Assembly (NCBI RefSeq): GCF_013032445.1
Contig: NZ_WQCA01000004.1
Coordinates: 1 to 64,000, forward strand
Direction: 5' to 3'
Source of the DNA: Ruegeria arenilitoris
Lineage (GTDB): Bacteria > Pseudomonadota > Alphaproteobacteria > Rhodobacterales > Rhodobacteraceae
Length of the DNA stretch: 64,000 bases
Shown: in pieces, positions 35,476-44,293 of the stretch
Layout: each line of letters opens with the position of its first letter
How positions within the stretch are numbered: the stretch's first letter is position 1
Notes under the pieces: generated by a model
Told to the model about the DNA's origin: nothing
The model's database searches: none
What the model saw: the letters and a program-made list of their open reading frames with translations, nothing else
Translations under genes and position numbers: made by a program

Positions 35476-36828
35476 ATGAAAGACTCGAACTTTCTCAAAG
35501 AAAACAACGCGCGTTACTTCTGGCACCCGATGGCGCATCCCGCCGACAGTCAGAAGAATCCGCCGACAATTCTGAACGGAGGTGAAGGTGTCAGCATTAT
35601 CGATGTCGATGGTCACAAGGCGCTGGATGCGGTCGGGGGGCTTTGGAACGTCAATCTGGGTTATTCCTGCGAACCGGTTAAACAGGCCATTGCCGATCAG
35701 TTGAACGCGCTGCCCTATTATTCGACGTTCCGCGGCACCAGCAACGACAAGGTAATCGAGCTGTCCTATGAGTTGGCGCAGTTTTTCGAACCTGACGGCC
35801 TGACCCGTGCCTTCTTTACCTCGGGTGGTTCAGATTCGGTTGAAATCGCACTGAAACTGGCGCGGCAATATCACAAAGTGCGGGGCGAGGCCGGGCGTAC
35901 CAAGTTCATCAGCCTGAAACAGGGCTATCACGGCACCCATTTCGCCGCCGCCTCGGTCAACGGCAATCAAAAATTCCGCGCGGCTTATGAGCCGATGATG
36001 CCCGGTTGCTATCATGTGCCTGCCCCATGGGCCTATCGTAACCCGTTTGACGAGACCGATCCCGAACGTCTGGCGCAGCTTTGCGTCAAAGCGCTTGAGG
36101 CCGAGATTGCGTTTCAGGGGGCCAACACCGTTGCGGCCTTCGTCATGGAGCCGGTCCTTGGGGCAGGGGGCGTGATCCCGCCGCACAAGAGTTTCATGCC
36201 AATGGTGCGTGAAGTCTGCTCCAAGAACGGTATTTTGCTGATCTCGGACGAGATCATCACCGCCTTTGGTCGCACCGGCAGCGAAAGCGGCGCGCGGCAT
36301 TGGGGGGTGCAGCCCGACATCATGACCACGGCCAAGGCGATCACTAATGGTTACTTCCCGTTTGGGGCGGCGATGATCTCGGGTGCGGTCGCCGAGTTGT
36401 TCGAAAGTGACACAACCGGCAAGGCGTCGGTTGATCAGGGCTATACCTATTCCGGCCACCCGGTTGGCGCCGCAGCGGCCCTTGCTGCTCTTTCCGAAAT
36501 CAAGCGCCTGCGCGTTTGGGAAAACGCCGCCGCGCGCGGGGATGAACTGTTTGCCGGGCTGCAGAAACTGGCCGAGAAATACGACGTGATCGGAGATGTG
36601 CGAGGCGGCGAGGGGCTGATGTGTGCGCTGGAACTGGTCTCGGACCGCGCGACCAAGGCGCCTATTGCGAAACACCTGCCGCTGCAGGTTCAGAAAGCAG
36701 CTTATGAGGACGGTGTGATGGTGCGTGTGTCCGGCAACAACATCATCCTGTCGCCACCGCTGATCATCACATCCGAGGATGTGGCCAAGATTCTGTCGGC
36801 GCTGGATACCGGTCTGGGGACTCTTTGA
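35476..36828 (+). CDS. Class III omega-aminotransferase
   Basis: About 450 residues; PLP Lys in TTAKAITNGYFPFGA and acidic residue in ILLISDEIITAFGRTG. NNARYFWHPMAHPA, GLWNVNLGYSC, YYSTFRGTSNDKV and GYHGTHFAAASVNG resemble pyruvate-dependent omega-amino acid/taurine-type aminotransferases. Start ATG 35476 (MKDSNFLKENN) has GGAGA upstream. It shares direction with the IclR gene and is convergent with hpaR; it may serve either neighbour pathway. The amino donor is not known. Confidence 0.88.
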   Translation: MKDSNFLKENNARYFWHPMAHPADSQKNPPTILNGGEGVSIIDVDGHKALDAVGGLWNVNLGYSCEPVKQAIADQLNALPYYSTFRGTSNDKVIELSYELAQFFEPDGLTRAFFTSGGSDSVEIALKLARQYHKVRGEAGRTKFISLKQGYHGTHFAAASVNGNQKFRAAYEPMMPGCYHVPAPWAYRNPFDETDPERLAQLCVKALEAEIAFQGANTVAAFVMEPVLGAGGVIPPHKSFMPMVREVCSKNGILLISDEIITAFGRTGSESGARHWGVQPDIMTTAKAITNGYFPFGAAMISGAVAELFESDTTGKASVDQGYTYSGHPVGAAAALAALSEIKRLRVWENAAARGDELFAGLQKLAEKYDVIGDVRGGEGLMCALELVSDRATKAPIAKHLPLQVQKAAYEDGVMVRVSGNNIILSPPLIITSEDVAKILSALDTGLGTL

Positions 36829-36864
36829 TCACCACTCACCTGACCTTGCCCACCCCGGGCGGGG

Positions 36865-37305
36865 TCAGACTTTGACCGCCTGCAGCTCTTCCAGCAGGTC
36901 CAGCAGTTGGTTCAGTTTCTCGCGGCCCATCTGCGACTCGATATTGTTTGAGATCGCCAGCGACGTGGCAAGGTTGTCCTCCAGTACCGCGCGGCCGGCA
37001 TCGGTGATCCGAACCATGGTCCGGCGCTTATCTTGTTTGTCCTGTCGGCGGGTGATCTGGCCCTCGGCCTCCATAGTGCGCAGGATGCGGGTGAGGCTGG
37101 GCAGCAGCAGGCAGGCCTCGTGGGCGATTGCGGTTTGTTCAACCTCGCCGAGCTCGTCCAGAACCCTCAGGATGCGCCACTTTTGTTCGGTGAGTTGAAT
37201 GTCATGCAGCATATCCCGGATCGGCGCCATGACGGTTTCCCGTGCGCGCAACAGCGCAATCGGAAGGGATCGGGCGGTACTTTTGGTGTGGCTTTGCGTG
37301 GTCAT
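36865..37305 (-). CDS. hpaR: HpaR-like MarR-family regulator
   Basis: About 146 residues; MarR fold with ALLRARETVMAPIRDMLHDIQLTEQKWRILRVLDE opening (residues about 19-54, HpaR-like) and the wing RRQDKQDKRRTMVRITDAG. HpaR represses the homoprotocatechuate operon and is released by 4-hydroxyphenylacetate-type compounds. It is divergent from hpaF (107-base gap), the expected place. Start ATG 37305; the longer frame to 37371 runs into the promoter palindrome and is rejected. Confidence 0.85.
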   Translation of the reverse strand: MTTQSHTKSTARSLPIALLRARETVMAPIRDMLHDIQLTEQKWRILRVLDELGEVEQTAIAHEACLLLPSLTRILRTMEAEGQITRRQDKQDKRRTMVRITDAGRAVLEDNLATSLAISNNIESQMGREKLNQLLDLLEELQAVKV

Positions 37306-37321
37306 GCGGCCTTCTAAATCG

Positions 37322-37337
37322 GCAATTTGGAAATTGC
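37322..37337. promoter_or_regulatory. Candidate HpaR operator
   Basis: GCAATTT-GG-AAATTGC is a perfect 7-2-7 palindrome in the hpaR-hpaF divergent gap, 17 bases before the hpaR start. TTAACA and TGTTAA at 37343-37348 and 37372-37377 form a second, wider repeat. Both could bind the repressor. Confidence 0.45.
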
Positions 37338-37358
37338 AAAGATTAACAAGGCAAGTTC

Positions 37359-37387
37359 TTGACAACGTCACTGTTAAATACTAAACA
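37359..37387 (+). promoter_or_regulatory. Candidate hpaF promoter
   Basis: A perfect TTGACA (37359-37364) is followed after 17 bases by TAAACA (37382-37387), a weak -10 box, 25 bases before the hpaF start. GGGGAGG (37401-37407) is the ribosome binding site. Confidence 0.4.
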
Positions 37388-37411
37388 TGTTAAGCAATAA
37401 GGGGAGGATAC

Positions 37412-37810
37412 ATGCCACACTTTCACGTCGAATATTCCGGAAATCTGGAGGACAAGATCGACATGGCTGGCCTGTGCGAATGCATCCGGGCAACGGCTGC
37501 CGGGATCGAAACCTTTCCGATGCCAGGCATTCGTGTCCGCGCCACACGTGTCGATCACTACGCCATCGCGGACGGTAATTCGGCGCATGGCTTCATCGAT
37601 ATCTCGATCCGTCTGCGCGCAGGCCGGCCGGACGACGTCAAACAGGATGCCACCCAGCGCATTTTCAAAGCGGTCAGAGTGTATCTGGCCCCCGCCTTCT
37701 CGCACCAATCCATCGCGCTCTCGTTTGAGATGCGCGACATCGACCCCAAGCTTTCGCCCAAGACCGGTACGATCCGCGATCACCTTGGCGCGACCACGCA
37801 GGAGACCTGA
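37412..37810 (+). CDS. hpaF: 5-carboxymethyl-2-hydroxymuconate isomerase
   Basis: 132 residues of the CHMI (tautomerase) family: begins MPHFHVEYSGNLED, where Pro2 becomes the catalytic N-terminal Pro after Met removal, and continues with RATRVDHYAIADG and FIDISIRLRAGR. Converts CHM to 2-oxo-hept-3-ene-1,7-dioate precursor in the homoprotocatechuate pathway. Three bases separate it from hpaE. Confidence 0.92.
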   Translation: MPHFHVEYSGNLEDKIDMAGLCECIRATAAGIETFPMPGIRVRATRVDHYAIADGNSAHGFIDISIRLRAGRPDDVKQDATQRIFKAVRVYLAPAFSHQSIALSFEMRDIDPKLSPKTGTIRDHLGATTQET

Positions 37811-37813
37811 ACC

Positions 37814-39325
37814 ATGAGCGCACTGGACACAAACATCGAAAAACTGGCGGGCTTTTTGGCGCGGTTCAAAGAAACAGGCATCAAGAACCGCATCGCAGGT
37901 GAGGACGTTGCCGGGGCTGCCGGCGTGTTTCAATCCACCTCTCCGGTCGACAAGTCGGTGATCTGCGATGTTGCCCATGGCACCGCCGAGGATATCGACA
38001 CCGCGGCCAAAGCGGCCCATGCGGCCTTTGCCGAATGGCGCGACATACCCGCCACCGAACGCCGCCGCATTCTGCTGAACGTCGCGGACGCCATCGAAGC
38101 GCGCGCCGAGGAAATCGCGCTGTGCGAATGCTGGGACACAGGCCAAACCCTGCGCTTTATGTCCAAGGCGGCGCTGCGCGGTGCTGAGAACTTCCGCTAT
38201 TTCGCGGACCAGGTGGTGCAGGCGCGCGACGGGCAGCATCTGAAATCGCCGACCCTAATGAATGTCACCACTCGCGTGCCGATCGGCCCGGTTGGCGTGA
38301 TCACCCCGTGGAACACGCCCTTCATGCTGTCGACCTGGAAAATCGCGCCCGCTCTGGCCGCAGGCTGCACCGTGGTTCACAAACCTGCCGAGGATTCGCC
38401 ACTGTCAGCCCGCCTGTTGGTGGAAATCGCCGAAGAGGCCGGTCTGCCCAAGGGCGTGCTGAACACCGTAAACGGCTTTGGCCCGGATGCGGGCAAGGCG
38501 CTAACCGAGCATCCTCTGATCAAGGCCATCGCGTTTGTCGGCGAAAGCCGCACCGGTAGCATCATCACCAAGCAGGGTGCGGATACGCTGAAGCGGATGC
38601 ATTTGGAACTGGGTGGCAAGAACCCGGTCATCGTGTTCGACGACGCAGATCTGGATCGCGCACTGGATGCTGTTATCTTCATGATCTATTCGATCAACGG
38701 CGAGCGTTGCACCTCGTCTTCCCGCCTGTTGGTTCAGGACAGCATCAAGGAAGAATTCGAAGCCAAGTTGATCGAACGCGTCAACAGCATCAAGGTTGGT
38801 CACCCGCTGGACCCGGCAACCGAAATCGGCCCGCTGGTCACGGAAGAGCATTACAACAAGGTCACCAGCTATTTCGACATCGCCAAAGAGGACGGCGCGA
38901 CCGTCGCGGCCGGTGGTGTGAAGCTGGGCGATGAGGGCTACTTCATCCGTCCAACCCTGTTCACCGACGCCACCAACCAGATGCGTATCGCGCGTGAGGA
39001 AATCTTTGGCCCGGTCTTGACCTCTATCCCATTCTCGACTGAGGAAGAGGCGCTGCAAATGGCCAATGACACGCCTTATGGTCTGACCGGCTATGTCTGG
39101 ACCAACGACCTGACGCGCGCGCTGCGCTTTACCGATAAGCTTGAGGCCGGGATGATCTGGGTGAACTCGGAAAACGTGCGTCACCTGCCCACGCCTTTCG
39201 GTGGGGTCAAGGCCTCGGGCATCGGTCGCGACGGCGGCGACTGGTCGTTCGAGTTCTACATGGAACAAAAGCACATCGGCTTTGCCACTGGTCAGCACAA
39301 GATCATGCAGTTGGGCAAGCTGTAA
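37814..39325 (+). CDS. hpaE: 5-carboxymethyl-2-hydroxymuconate semialdehyde dehydrogenase
   Basis: 503 residues of ALDH fold; catalytic Cys in SINGERCTSSSRLL and Glu in HLELGGKNPVIVF, with TPWNTPFMLSTWKIAPALAAG. The NGERC context and the HPLIKAIAFVGESRTG segment fit HpaE, which oxidises the ring-cleavage semialdehyde with NAD. It lies between hpaF and hpaD as expected. Confidence 0.92.
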   Translation: MSALDTNIEKLAGFLARFKETGIKNRIAGEDVAGAAGVFQSTSPVDKSVICDVAHGTAEDIDTAAKAAHAAFAEWRDIPATERRRILLNVADAIEARAEEIALCECWDTGQTLRFMSKAALRGAENFRYFADQVVQARDGQHLKSPTLMNVTTRVPIGPVGVITPWNTPFMLSTWKIAPALAAGCTVVHKPAEDSPLSARLLVEIAEEAGLPKGVLNTVNGFGPDAGKALTEHPLIKAIAFVGESRTGSIITKQGADTLKRMHLELGGKNPVIVFDDADLDRALDAVIFMIYSINGERCTSSSRLLVQDSIKEEFEAKLIERVNSIKVGHPLDPATEIGPLVTEEHYNKVTSYFDIAKEDGATVAAGGVKLGDEGYFIRPTLFTDATNQMRIAREEIFGPVLTSIPFSTEEEALQMANDTPYGLTGYVWTNDLTRALRFTDKLEAGMIWVNSENVRHLPTPFGGVKASGIGRDGGDWSFEFYMEQKHIGFATGQHKIMQLGKL

Positions 39326-39381
39326 CGGTCAGCCCTGACAGAACCTGGAAACGCGCGCATCTCAACCTTCAGGAGGAGAAA

Positions 39382-40236
39382 ATGGGAGAAATCGTTCTCG
39401 CCGCCAAAATGACCCATGTGCCGACCATGCTGATGTCGGAACAGGAAGGCCCGGTCAAGGGTGCGCGTCAAACCGCGATTGATGGGCATCGGGAAATTGC
39501 TCGGCGCGCCAAGGAACTGGGTGCCGATACGGTGGTGATCTGCGACACGCACTGGGTCGTAAATGCGGGTTTCCATATCAACGCGAACAAGCATTTCGAG
39601 GGCCTTTTCACCTCGAACGAATTCCCGCAATTCATCAAGGACCTGCCTTACGCCTATGACGGTGACCCGGCGTTGGGGGATGCCATTGCCGACATCGCCA
39701 CAAAAAAGGGCGTGCACACGCTCAGCCATCAGGTGGACAGCCTTGAGCTGGAATACGGAACTCTTGTTCCGATGCGTTTCATGAGCCGCGAGGCGGATTT
39801 CAAGGTCGTCTCGATTGCGGCATGGTGTACCGTACACAGCCACGACGAAAGCCGCCTTGTCGGCGAAGCCATCCGCGAGGCGGTCGAGGCCAGCGACAGC
39901 AAGGTTCTGCTTGTTGCATCCGGATCGTTGAGCCACAAGATCTGGCCGAATAAGGACTATGCCGCAAATAATGGTACATTCACCATCAGTTCCGAGTTCA
40001 ACCGCCAGGTGGATTTGCATGTTCTGGACATGTGGCAAGTCGGAGATCACGCCACGTTCCTAAAAATGCTGGACGAATATGCCAATTTCTGCTGCGGCGA
40101 AGGCTCGATGCACGACACCGCCATGCTTTACGGTGCGCTGGGATGGGACTCGTATGACGCGAAATGTGAGGTTGTAACCGAATATTTCCCGTCCTCCGGC
40201 ACTGGACAGACCAACGTGATCTTCCCGGTGACTTGA
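39382..40236 (+). CDS. hpaD: 3,4-dihydroxyphenylacetate 2,3-dioxygenase (class III extradiol), copy 1
   Basis: 284 residues of the LigB/class III extradiol family; Fe(II) ligands are expected in KMTHVPTM (His near 12) and CDTHWVVN (His near 57), plus a downstream Glu. Also HNxx-type GYFxxSGTGQ end. Meta-cleaves homoprotocatechuate between C2 and C3. AGGAGG precedes ATG 39382. It is followed by a second, related gene. Confidence 0.88.
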   Translation: MGEIVLAAKMTHVPTMLMSEQEGPVKGARQTAIDGHREIARRAKELGADTVVICDTHWVVNAGFHINANKHFEGLFTSNEFPQFIKDLPYAYDGDPALGDAIADIATKKGVHTLSHQVDSLELEYGTLVPMRFMSREADFKVVSIAAWCTVHSHDESRLVGEAIREAVEASDSKVLLVASGSLSHKIWPNKDYAANNGTFTISSEFNRQVDLHVLDMWQVGDHATFLKMLDEYANFCCGEGSMHDTAMLYGALGWDSYDAKCEVVTEYFPSSGTGQTNVIFPVT

Positions 40237-40279
40237 ACGGGTTGACAGGCGCGCAACGCATATTGGAGAGGAGACGATC

Positions 40280-41122
40280 ATGGGAAAGATTGTACAGGCC
40301 GCGAAGATTACGCATGTGCCAAGTATCTGGATGTCCCACACAATGCCGAAATACAAAGGCATCCGCCAACCTGCCATCGATGGCTATGCGCGCCTGCGTC
40401 AGGATGCGATCGATCGCAAGGTCGATACCTTCGTCATCTTCGACACCCACTGGATCACCAATCAGGGCTTTCACTTGAACACGAAAGAACACCACAAGGG
40501 TCGTTTCATCAGCCACGAACTGCCGCACATGCTGGCGGATATGGAGTTCGACTATCGCGGCGATCACGAACTTGGGGAGACCATCCTTGACGTTCTACGC
40601 GAGCGTGGCGAGCGGGCTTTGGGGCATTCGCATCCCGATATGGGGATGGAATACGGTACCTTGCTGCCGATGCACTTTATCAATGACGGTGTGAACGCGC
40701 GGGTTTTGCCCGTGGCGGTCAACCAGTTCTCGTCGATCGCTGAAAATCGGGTTTGGGGTGAGGCCATTGCCGAAGGTATCCGACGCTCGGACCGGAACGT
40801 TTCGATTCTGGCCTCGGGGTCGCTGAGCCATGACTTCACGCCCAATGAACGGTCGGTCGATGGTCTGAATTCGGTGAATGGCGAGTTCAACCGCCAGATG
40901 GATATGCGTGTGCTGGATCTGTGGGAGCAGGGCCGGTTCGAGGAATTTCTGGAACTTCTGCCCGACTACGCCAAAAAATGCGCGGGCGAATGCGCCATGA
41001 ACGATACCGCCTTGCTGTTCGGCGCCCTTGGATGGGGCAGCTACACGGGCAAGATCGACATCTACACCCCGTATTTTGGAAGCTCCGGAACGGGTCAGGC
41101 CAATATCAGCTTCTCGGTCTAA
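40280..41122 (+). CDS. Class III extradiol dioxygenase, copy 2 (HpaD paralogue)
   Basis: 280 residues with the same plan as the preceding gene: start MGKIVQAAKITHVPSI, FDTHWITNQGFHLN, YGTLLPMHF, SGSLSHDF and a GSSGTGQANI end, so the two arose by tandem duplication and have diverged over much of their length. The metal-ligand His and Glu positions are kept in both. It may cleave a different catechol (for example protocatechuate-like), or back up copy 1. Confidence 0.87.
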   Translation: MGKIVQAAKITHVPSIWMSHTMPKYKGIRQPAIDGYARLRQDAIDRKVDTFVIFDTHWITNQGFHLNTKEHHKGRFISHELPHMLADMEFDYRGDHELGETILDVLRERGERALGHSHPDMGMEYGTLLPMHFINDGVNARVLPVAVNQFSSIAENRVWGEAIAEGIRRSDRNVSILASGSLSHDFTPNERSVDGLNSVNGEFNRQMDMRVLDLWEQGRFEEFLELLPDYAKKCAGECAMNDTALLFGALGWGSYTGKIDIYTPYFGSSGTGQANISFSV

Positions 41123-41146
41123 GACCGGAACCACAGGGAAAATCGA

Positions 41147-42628
41147 ATGACAGAACTGCGTCTTAACGATCCCAGCCTGCTTGCCGAAAAGGCGCGGGTC
41201 GGGTCCAGATGGGTGGATGCATCCGAGGTTGCGAACGCGATTGATGTGACCAACCCGGCGACGGGTGAGGTGATCGGTCGGGTGCCCAACCTGGGTGCCG
41301 CGGAAACGGCCGAGGCAATTGCCGATGCGCAGCGTGCCCAGAAAGACTGGGCCAAGCGTACCGCGAAAGATCGCAGCCAGACCCTGCGGCACTGGTACGA
41401 TCTGATGATGGAGAACCAGGATGATCTGGGTGCCATCCTGACTGCCGAACAGGGTAAGCCATTGGCCGAAGCGAAAGGCGAGATCGCTTACGGTGCCAGC
41501 TTCATCGAGTGGTTCGCCGAAGAGGCCCGTCGTGCTTACGGAGATGTCACGCCCGGCCATGCGCCGGATAAGCGGATCATCACCGTCAAGCAGCCCATTG
41601 GTGTCGTGGCCGCGATTACTCCTTGGAACTTTCCCAACGCCATGATCACCCGTAAGGCTGGTCCGGCCTTTGCTGCGGGTTGTTCGATGGTGTTGAAACC
41701 CGCGTCGCAGACACCGTTCTCGGCCATCGCTCTGGCTGTATTGGCCGAACGCGCGGGGCTGCCTGCTGGTCTGTTCTCGGTCATCACCGGTTCGGCGCGC
41801 GCCATTGGCGGTGAGATGACGTCGAGCCCGATCGTGCAAAAGCTGACCTTTACCGGATCAACCGAGATCGGCGCGATGCTCTATGCGCAATGCGCCCCGA
41901 CGATCAAGAAACTGGGGCTGGAGCTGGGCGGTAACGCGCCGTTCATCGTGTTCGACGATGCCGATCTGGATGCCGCCGTCGAAGGCGCCGTAATCGCCAA
42001 GTTCCGCAACAACGGCCAGACCTGCGTTTGTGCAAACCGCATCTATGTGCAGGCCGGGGTTTATGATGCCTTCGCGGAAAAGCTGGCGGCCAAAGTGGCG
42101 ACTCTGCCGACCGGCAACGGGTTCGACGAGGGCATCATCTTTGGCCCGCTGATCGATCAGGCCGCCGTGGACAAAGTGGCCGAACATGTCGAGGACGCGA
42201 CCTCGAAAGGCGCCAATGTGGCGCTTGGGGGAAATCCCCACGCGCTGGGTGGCACCTTCTTCGAGCCCACCGTCCTGACTGGTGTGACCTCGGACATGGC
42301 AGTAGCATCCGAAGAGACCTTTGGCCCTGTCGCGCCCCTGTTCAAGTTCGATACCGAACGCGAAGTCGTAGCTGCCGCCAACGACACCGAGTTCGGCCTC
42401 GCCTCGTATTTCTACTCCCGCGACATGGCCCGTGTCTGGCGTGTGTCCGAGGATCTGGAATACGGCATGGTCGGGGTCAACACTGGCCTGATTTCGACCG
42501 CCGAAGCCCCGTTTGGTGGCGTCAAGATGTCGGGTCTGGGCCGCGAAGGCTCCCGCTATGGGCTCGATGACTTCATGGAACTCAAATACATCTGCATGGG
42601 CGGCATCGAACCCGCCGAGGAGGCCTGA
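41147..42628 (+). CDS. gabD: Succinate-semialdehyde dehydrogenase family ALDH
   Basis: 493 residues; catalytic Cys in [16 protein letters not shown], Glu in [14 protein letters not shown] and the [16 protein letters not shown] motif mark the GabD family. The HpaI aldolase releases succinate semialdehyde, so it completes the route to succinate. The stop overlaps the next start codon (TGATG). Confidence 0.92.
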   Translation: MTELRLNDPSLLAEKARVGSRWVDASEVANAIDVTNPATGEVIGRVPNLGAAETAEAIADAQRAQKDWAKRTAKDRSQTLRHWYDLMMENQDDLGAILTAEQGKPLAEAKGEIAYGASFIEWFAEEARRAYGDVTPGHAPDKRIITVKQPIGVVAAITPWNFPNAMITRKAGPAFAAGCSMVLKPASQTPFSAIALAVLAERAGLPAGLFSVITGSARAIGGEMTSSPIVQKLTFTGSTEIGAMLYAQCAPTIKKLGLELGGNAPFIVFDDADLDAAVEGAVIAKFRNNGQTCVCANRIYVQAGVYDAFAEKLAAKVATLPTGNGFDEGIIFGPLIDQAAVDKVAEHVEDATSKGANVALGGNPHALGGTFFEPTVLTGVTSDMAVASEETFGPVAPLFKFDTEREVVAAANDTEFGLASYFYSRDMARVWRVSEDLEYGMVGVNTGLISTAEAPFGGVKMSGLGREGSRYGLDDFMELKYICMGGIEPAEEA

Positions 42629-43476
42629 TGCGCTTTGCGACTTACTCTGCCAACGGCGAGACCTTTTTTGGCGCCATCACGGATAGCGGCGCGATTGCTC
42701 TGAATGATGCCTTTCCTGATCAAGGCACCCTCTATGAGGTGATCGCAACTGGGGCGTTTGATCAACTGGCAGCCGCCGCTGAAGGCAGGCCAGTGACCCA
42801 TACCGATTTTACCTATGAGATGGTGATGCCCGACGTCCGCCGCATCCTGTGTGTCGGGGTGAACTTTCCGGATCGCAATGCGGAATACAAGGATGGCAGC
42901 GCGCAACCGAAATACATGTCACTGTTCCCGCGCTTTGCCAGCGGGTTTACCGGCCATGACCGTCCGCTGATCCGTCCGCCGGAAAACCACACGCTGGACT
43001 ACGAAGGTGAGGTTGCCATTGTCATTGGCAAGACTGGCCGCCGGATTTCGCAAGAAGATGCCTATGACCACGTCGCGGCCCTGACCCTTTGCAACGAAGG
43101 CACGATCCGCGACTGGGTGCGCCATGCCAAGTTCAACGTTACCCAAGGCAAGAACTGGGACAATACTGGTGCCATCGGACCCTGGCTGGTGCCCTTCACC
43201 GATGCCGCGCAACTTGATGACGCCCGCATCCAGACCCATGTGAACGGCGAGCTGCGTCAGGACGATACCCTGAACCGCATGATGTTCCCGATCCGGCGTG
43301 AGATCGAGTATATCTCGACTTTCATGACCCTGCAGCCGGGCGACATCATCGTCACCGGCACGCCCACCGGGGCAGGGGCACGGTTTGATCCTCCGAAATA
43401 TCTGACACCGGGTGACGTGGTCGAGGTCTCGGTCGAAGGTATCGGCACGCTGCGCAACACGGTTGAGGACGAATAG
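42628..43476 (+). CDS. hpaG: FAH-family hydrolase/decarboxylase (HpaG-like)
   Basis: 282 residues of the fumarylacetoacetate hydrolase fold; metal-site motifs LDYEGEVAIVIGKTGRRIS and TGTPTGAGARFDPP, and GVNFPDRNAEY. In the hpa context it would isomerise/decarboxylate 5-oxopent-3-ene-1,2,5-tricarboxylate. Typical clusters have a two-part HpaG; only this single-domain copy is present, so the exact step is uncertain. Confidence 0.8.
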   Translation: MRFATYSANGETFFGAITDSGAIALNDAFPDQGTLYEVIATGAFDQLAAAAEGRPVTHTDFTYEMVMPDVRRILCVGVNFPDRNAEYKDGSAQPKYMSLFPRFASGFTGHDRPLIRPPENHTLDYEGEVAIVIGKTGRRISQEDAYDHVAALTLCNEGTIRDWVRHAKFNVTQGKNWDNTGAIGPWLVPFTDAAQLDDARIQTHVNGELRQDDTLNRMMFPIRREIEYISTFMTLQPGDIIVTGTPTGAGARFDPPKYLTPGDVVEVSVEGIGTLRNTVEDE

Positions 43477-43478
43477 GT

Positions 43479-44279
43479 ATGACGCCCGAGGATCACACAC
43501 GCGCCGCCGCAGATCTGCTGCAGGCAGAGCGTACGCGCGAGCAGATCGGCTTGCTGAGCCTGCGCCATCCCGAGATGGGTATGGACGACGCTTATGAGGT
43601 TCAAAACGCCATCTATCGCCAGAAATTGGCCGAAGGGCGCAAGGTGATCGGCTGGAAGATCGGCCTGACCTCAAAAGCAATGCAATACGCGCTGAACATC
43701 GACATCCCTGACAGCGGCATCCTGTTCGACGACATGGCCTTTGAACATGGTGGAATGGTCCCGGCGGGCCGTTATATCCAGCCGCGGATTGAGGCCGAGA
43801 TCGCCTTTGTCATGAAATCCGCAGTTGGGGGCGAAAATGTCACCCGCGATGATATTATCGCCGCCACGGATTACGTCGCACCTTCGATCGAAATCCTCGA
43901 CACCCGTATTCAACGGGTTGACCCCGCGTCTGGCAAGGCCCGCACGGTGTTCGACACGATCAGCGACAACGCGGCCAATGCAGGCATCGTGCTGGGCGCG
44001 GAACGCCACGCCGTGGATGCCTTTGATCTCCGCTGGGTCGGCGCGTTGACCTTCCGCAACGGCGAGATCGAGGAAACCGGTCTGGGCGCGGGCGTACTTA
44101 ACGATCCGGTCGAAAGCGTTGTCTGGCTGGCCCGCCGCATGGCGCAATACGGCCAAAGCATCGAACCCGGTCAGATCATCCTGTCCGGCAGCTTTATTCG
44201 GCCGGTCGAATGCCCCTCCGGTACTGAAATCCATGCCGAATTCGGGCCGTTTGGCTCGGTCGATATCAATTTCGCCTGA
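43479..44279 (+). CDS. hpaH: 2-oxo-hept-4-ene-1,7-dioate hydratase
   Basis: 266 residues, hydratase branch of the FAH superfamily: IGWKIGLTSKAMQYALNIDIPDSGILFDDM, PRIEAEIAFVM and the IQRVDPASGKARTVFDTISDNAANAG region are characteristic of HpaH. It adds water before the aldolase step. It sits two bases after hpaG and 14 before hpaI. Confidence 0.92.
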   Translation: MTPEDHTRAAADLLQAERTREQIGLLSLRHPEMGMDDAYEVQNAIYRQKLAEGRKVIGWKIGLTSKAMQYALNIDIPDSGILFDDMAFEHGGMVPAGRYIQPRIEAEIAFVMKSAVGGENVTRDDIIAATDYVAPSIEILDTRIQRVDPASGKARTVFDTISDNAANAGIVLGAERHAVDAFDLRWVGALTFRNGEIEETGLGAGVLNDPVESVVWLARRMAQYGQSIEPGQIILSGSFIRPVECPSGTEIHAEFGPFGSVDINFA

Positions 44280-44293
44280 AAGGAACGCCGCAC

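Noticed and set aside
40595..41839. 414-residue minus-strand frame across the dioxygenase and gabD genes
   Set aside because: Antisense shadow of two clear genes with low-complexity His/Arg-rich translation.
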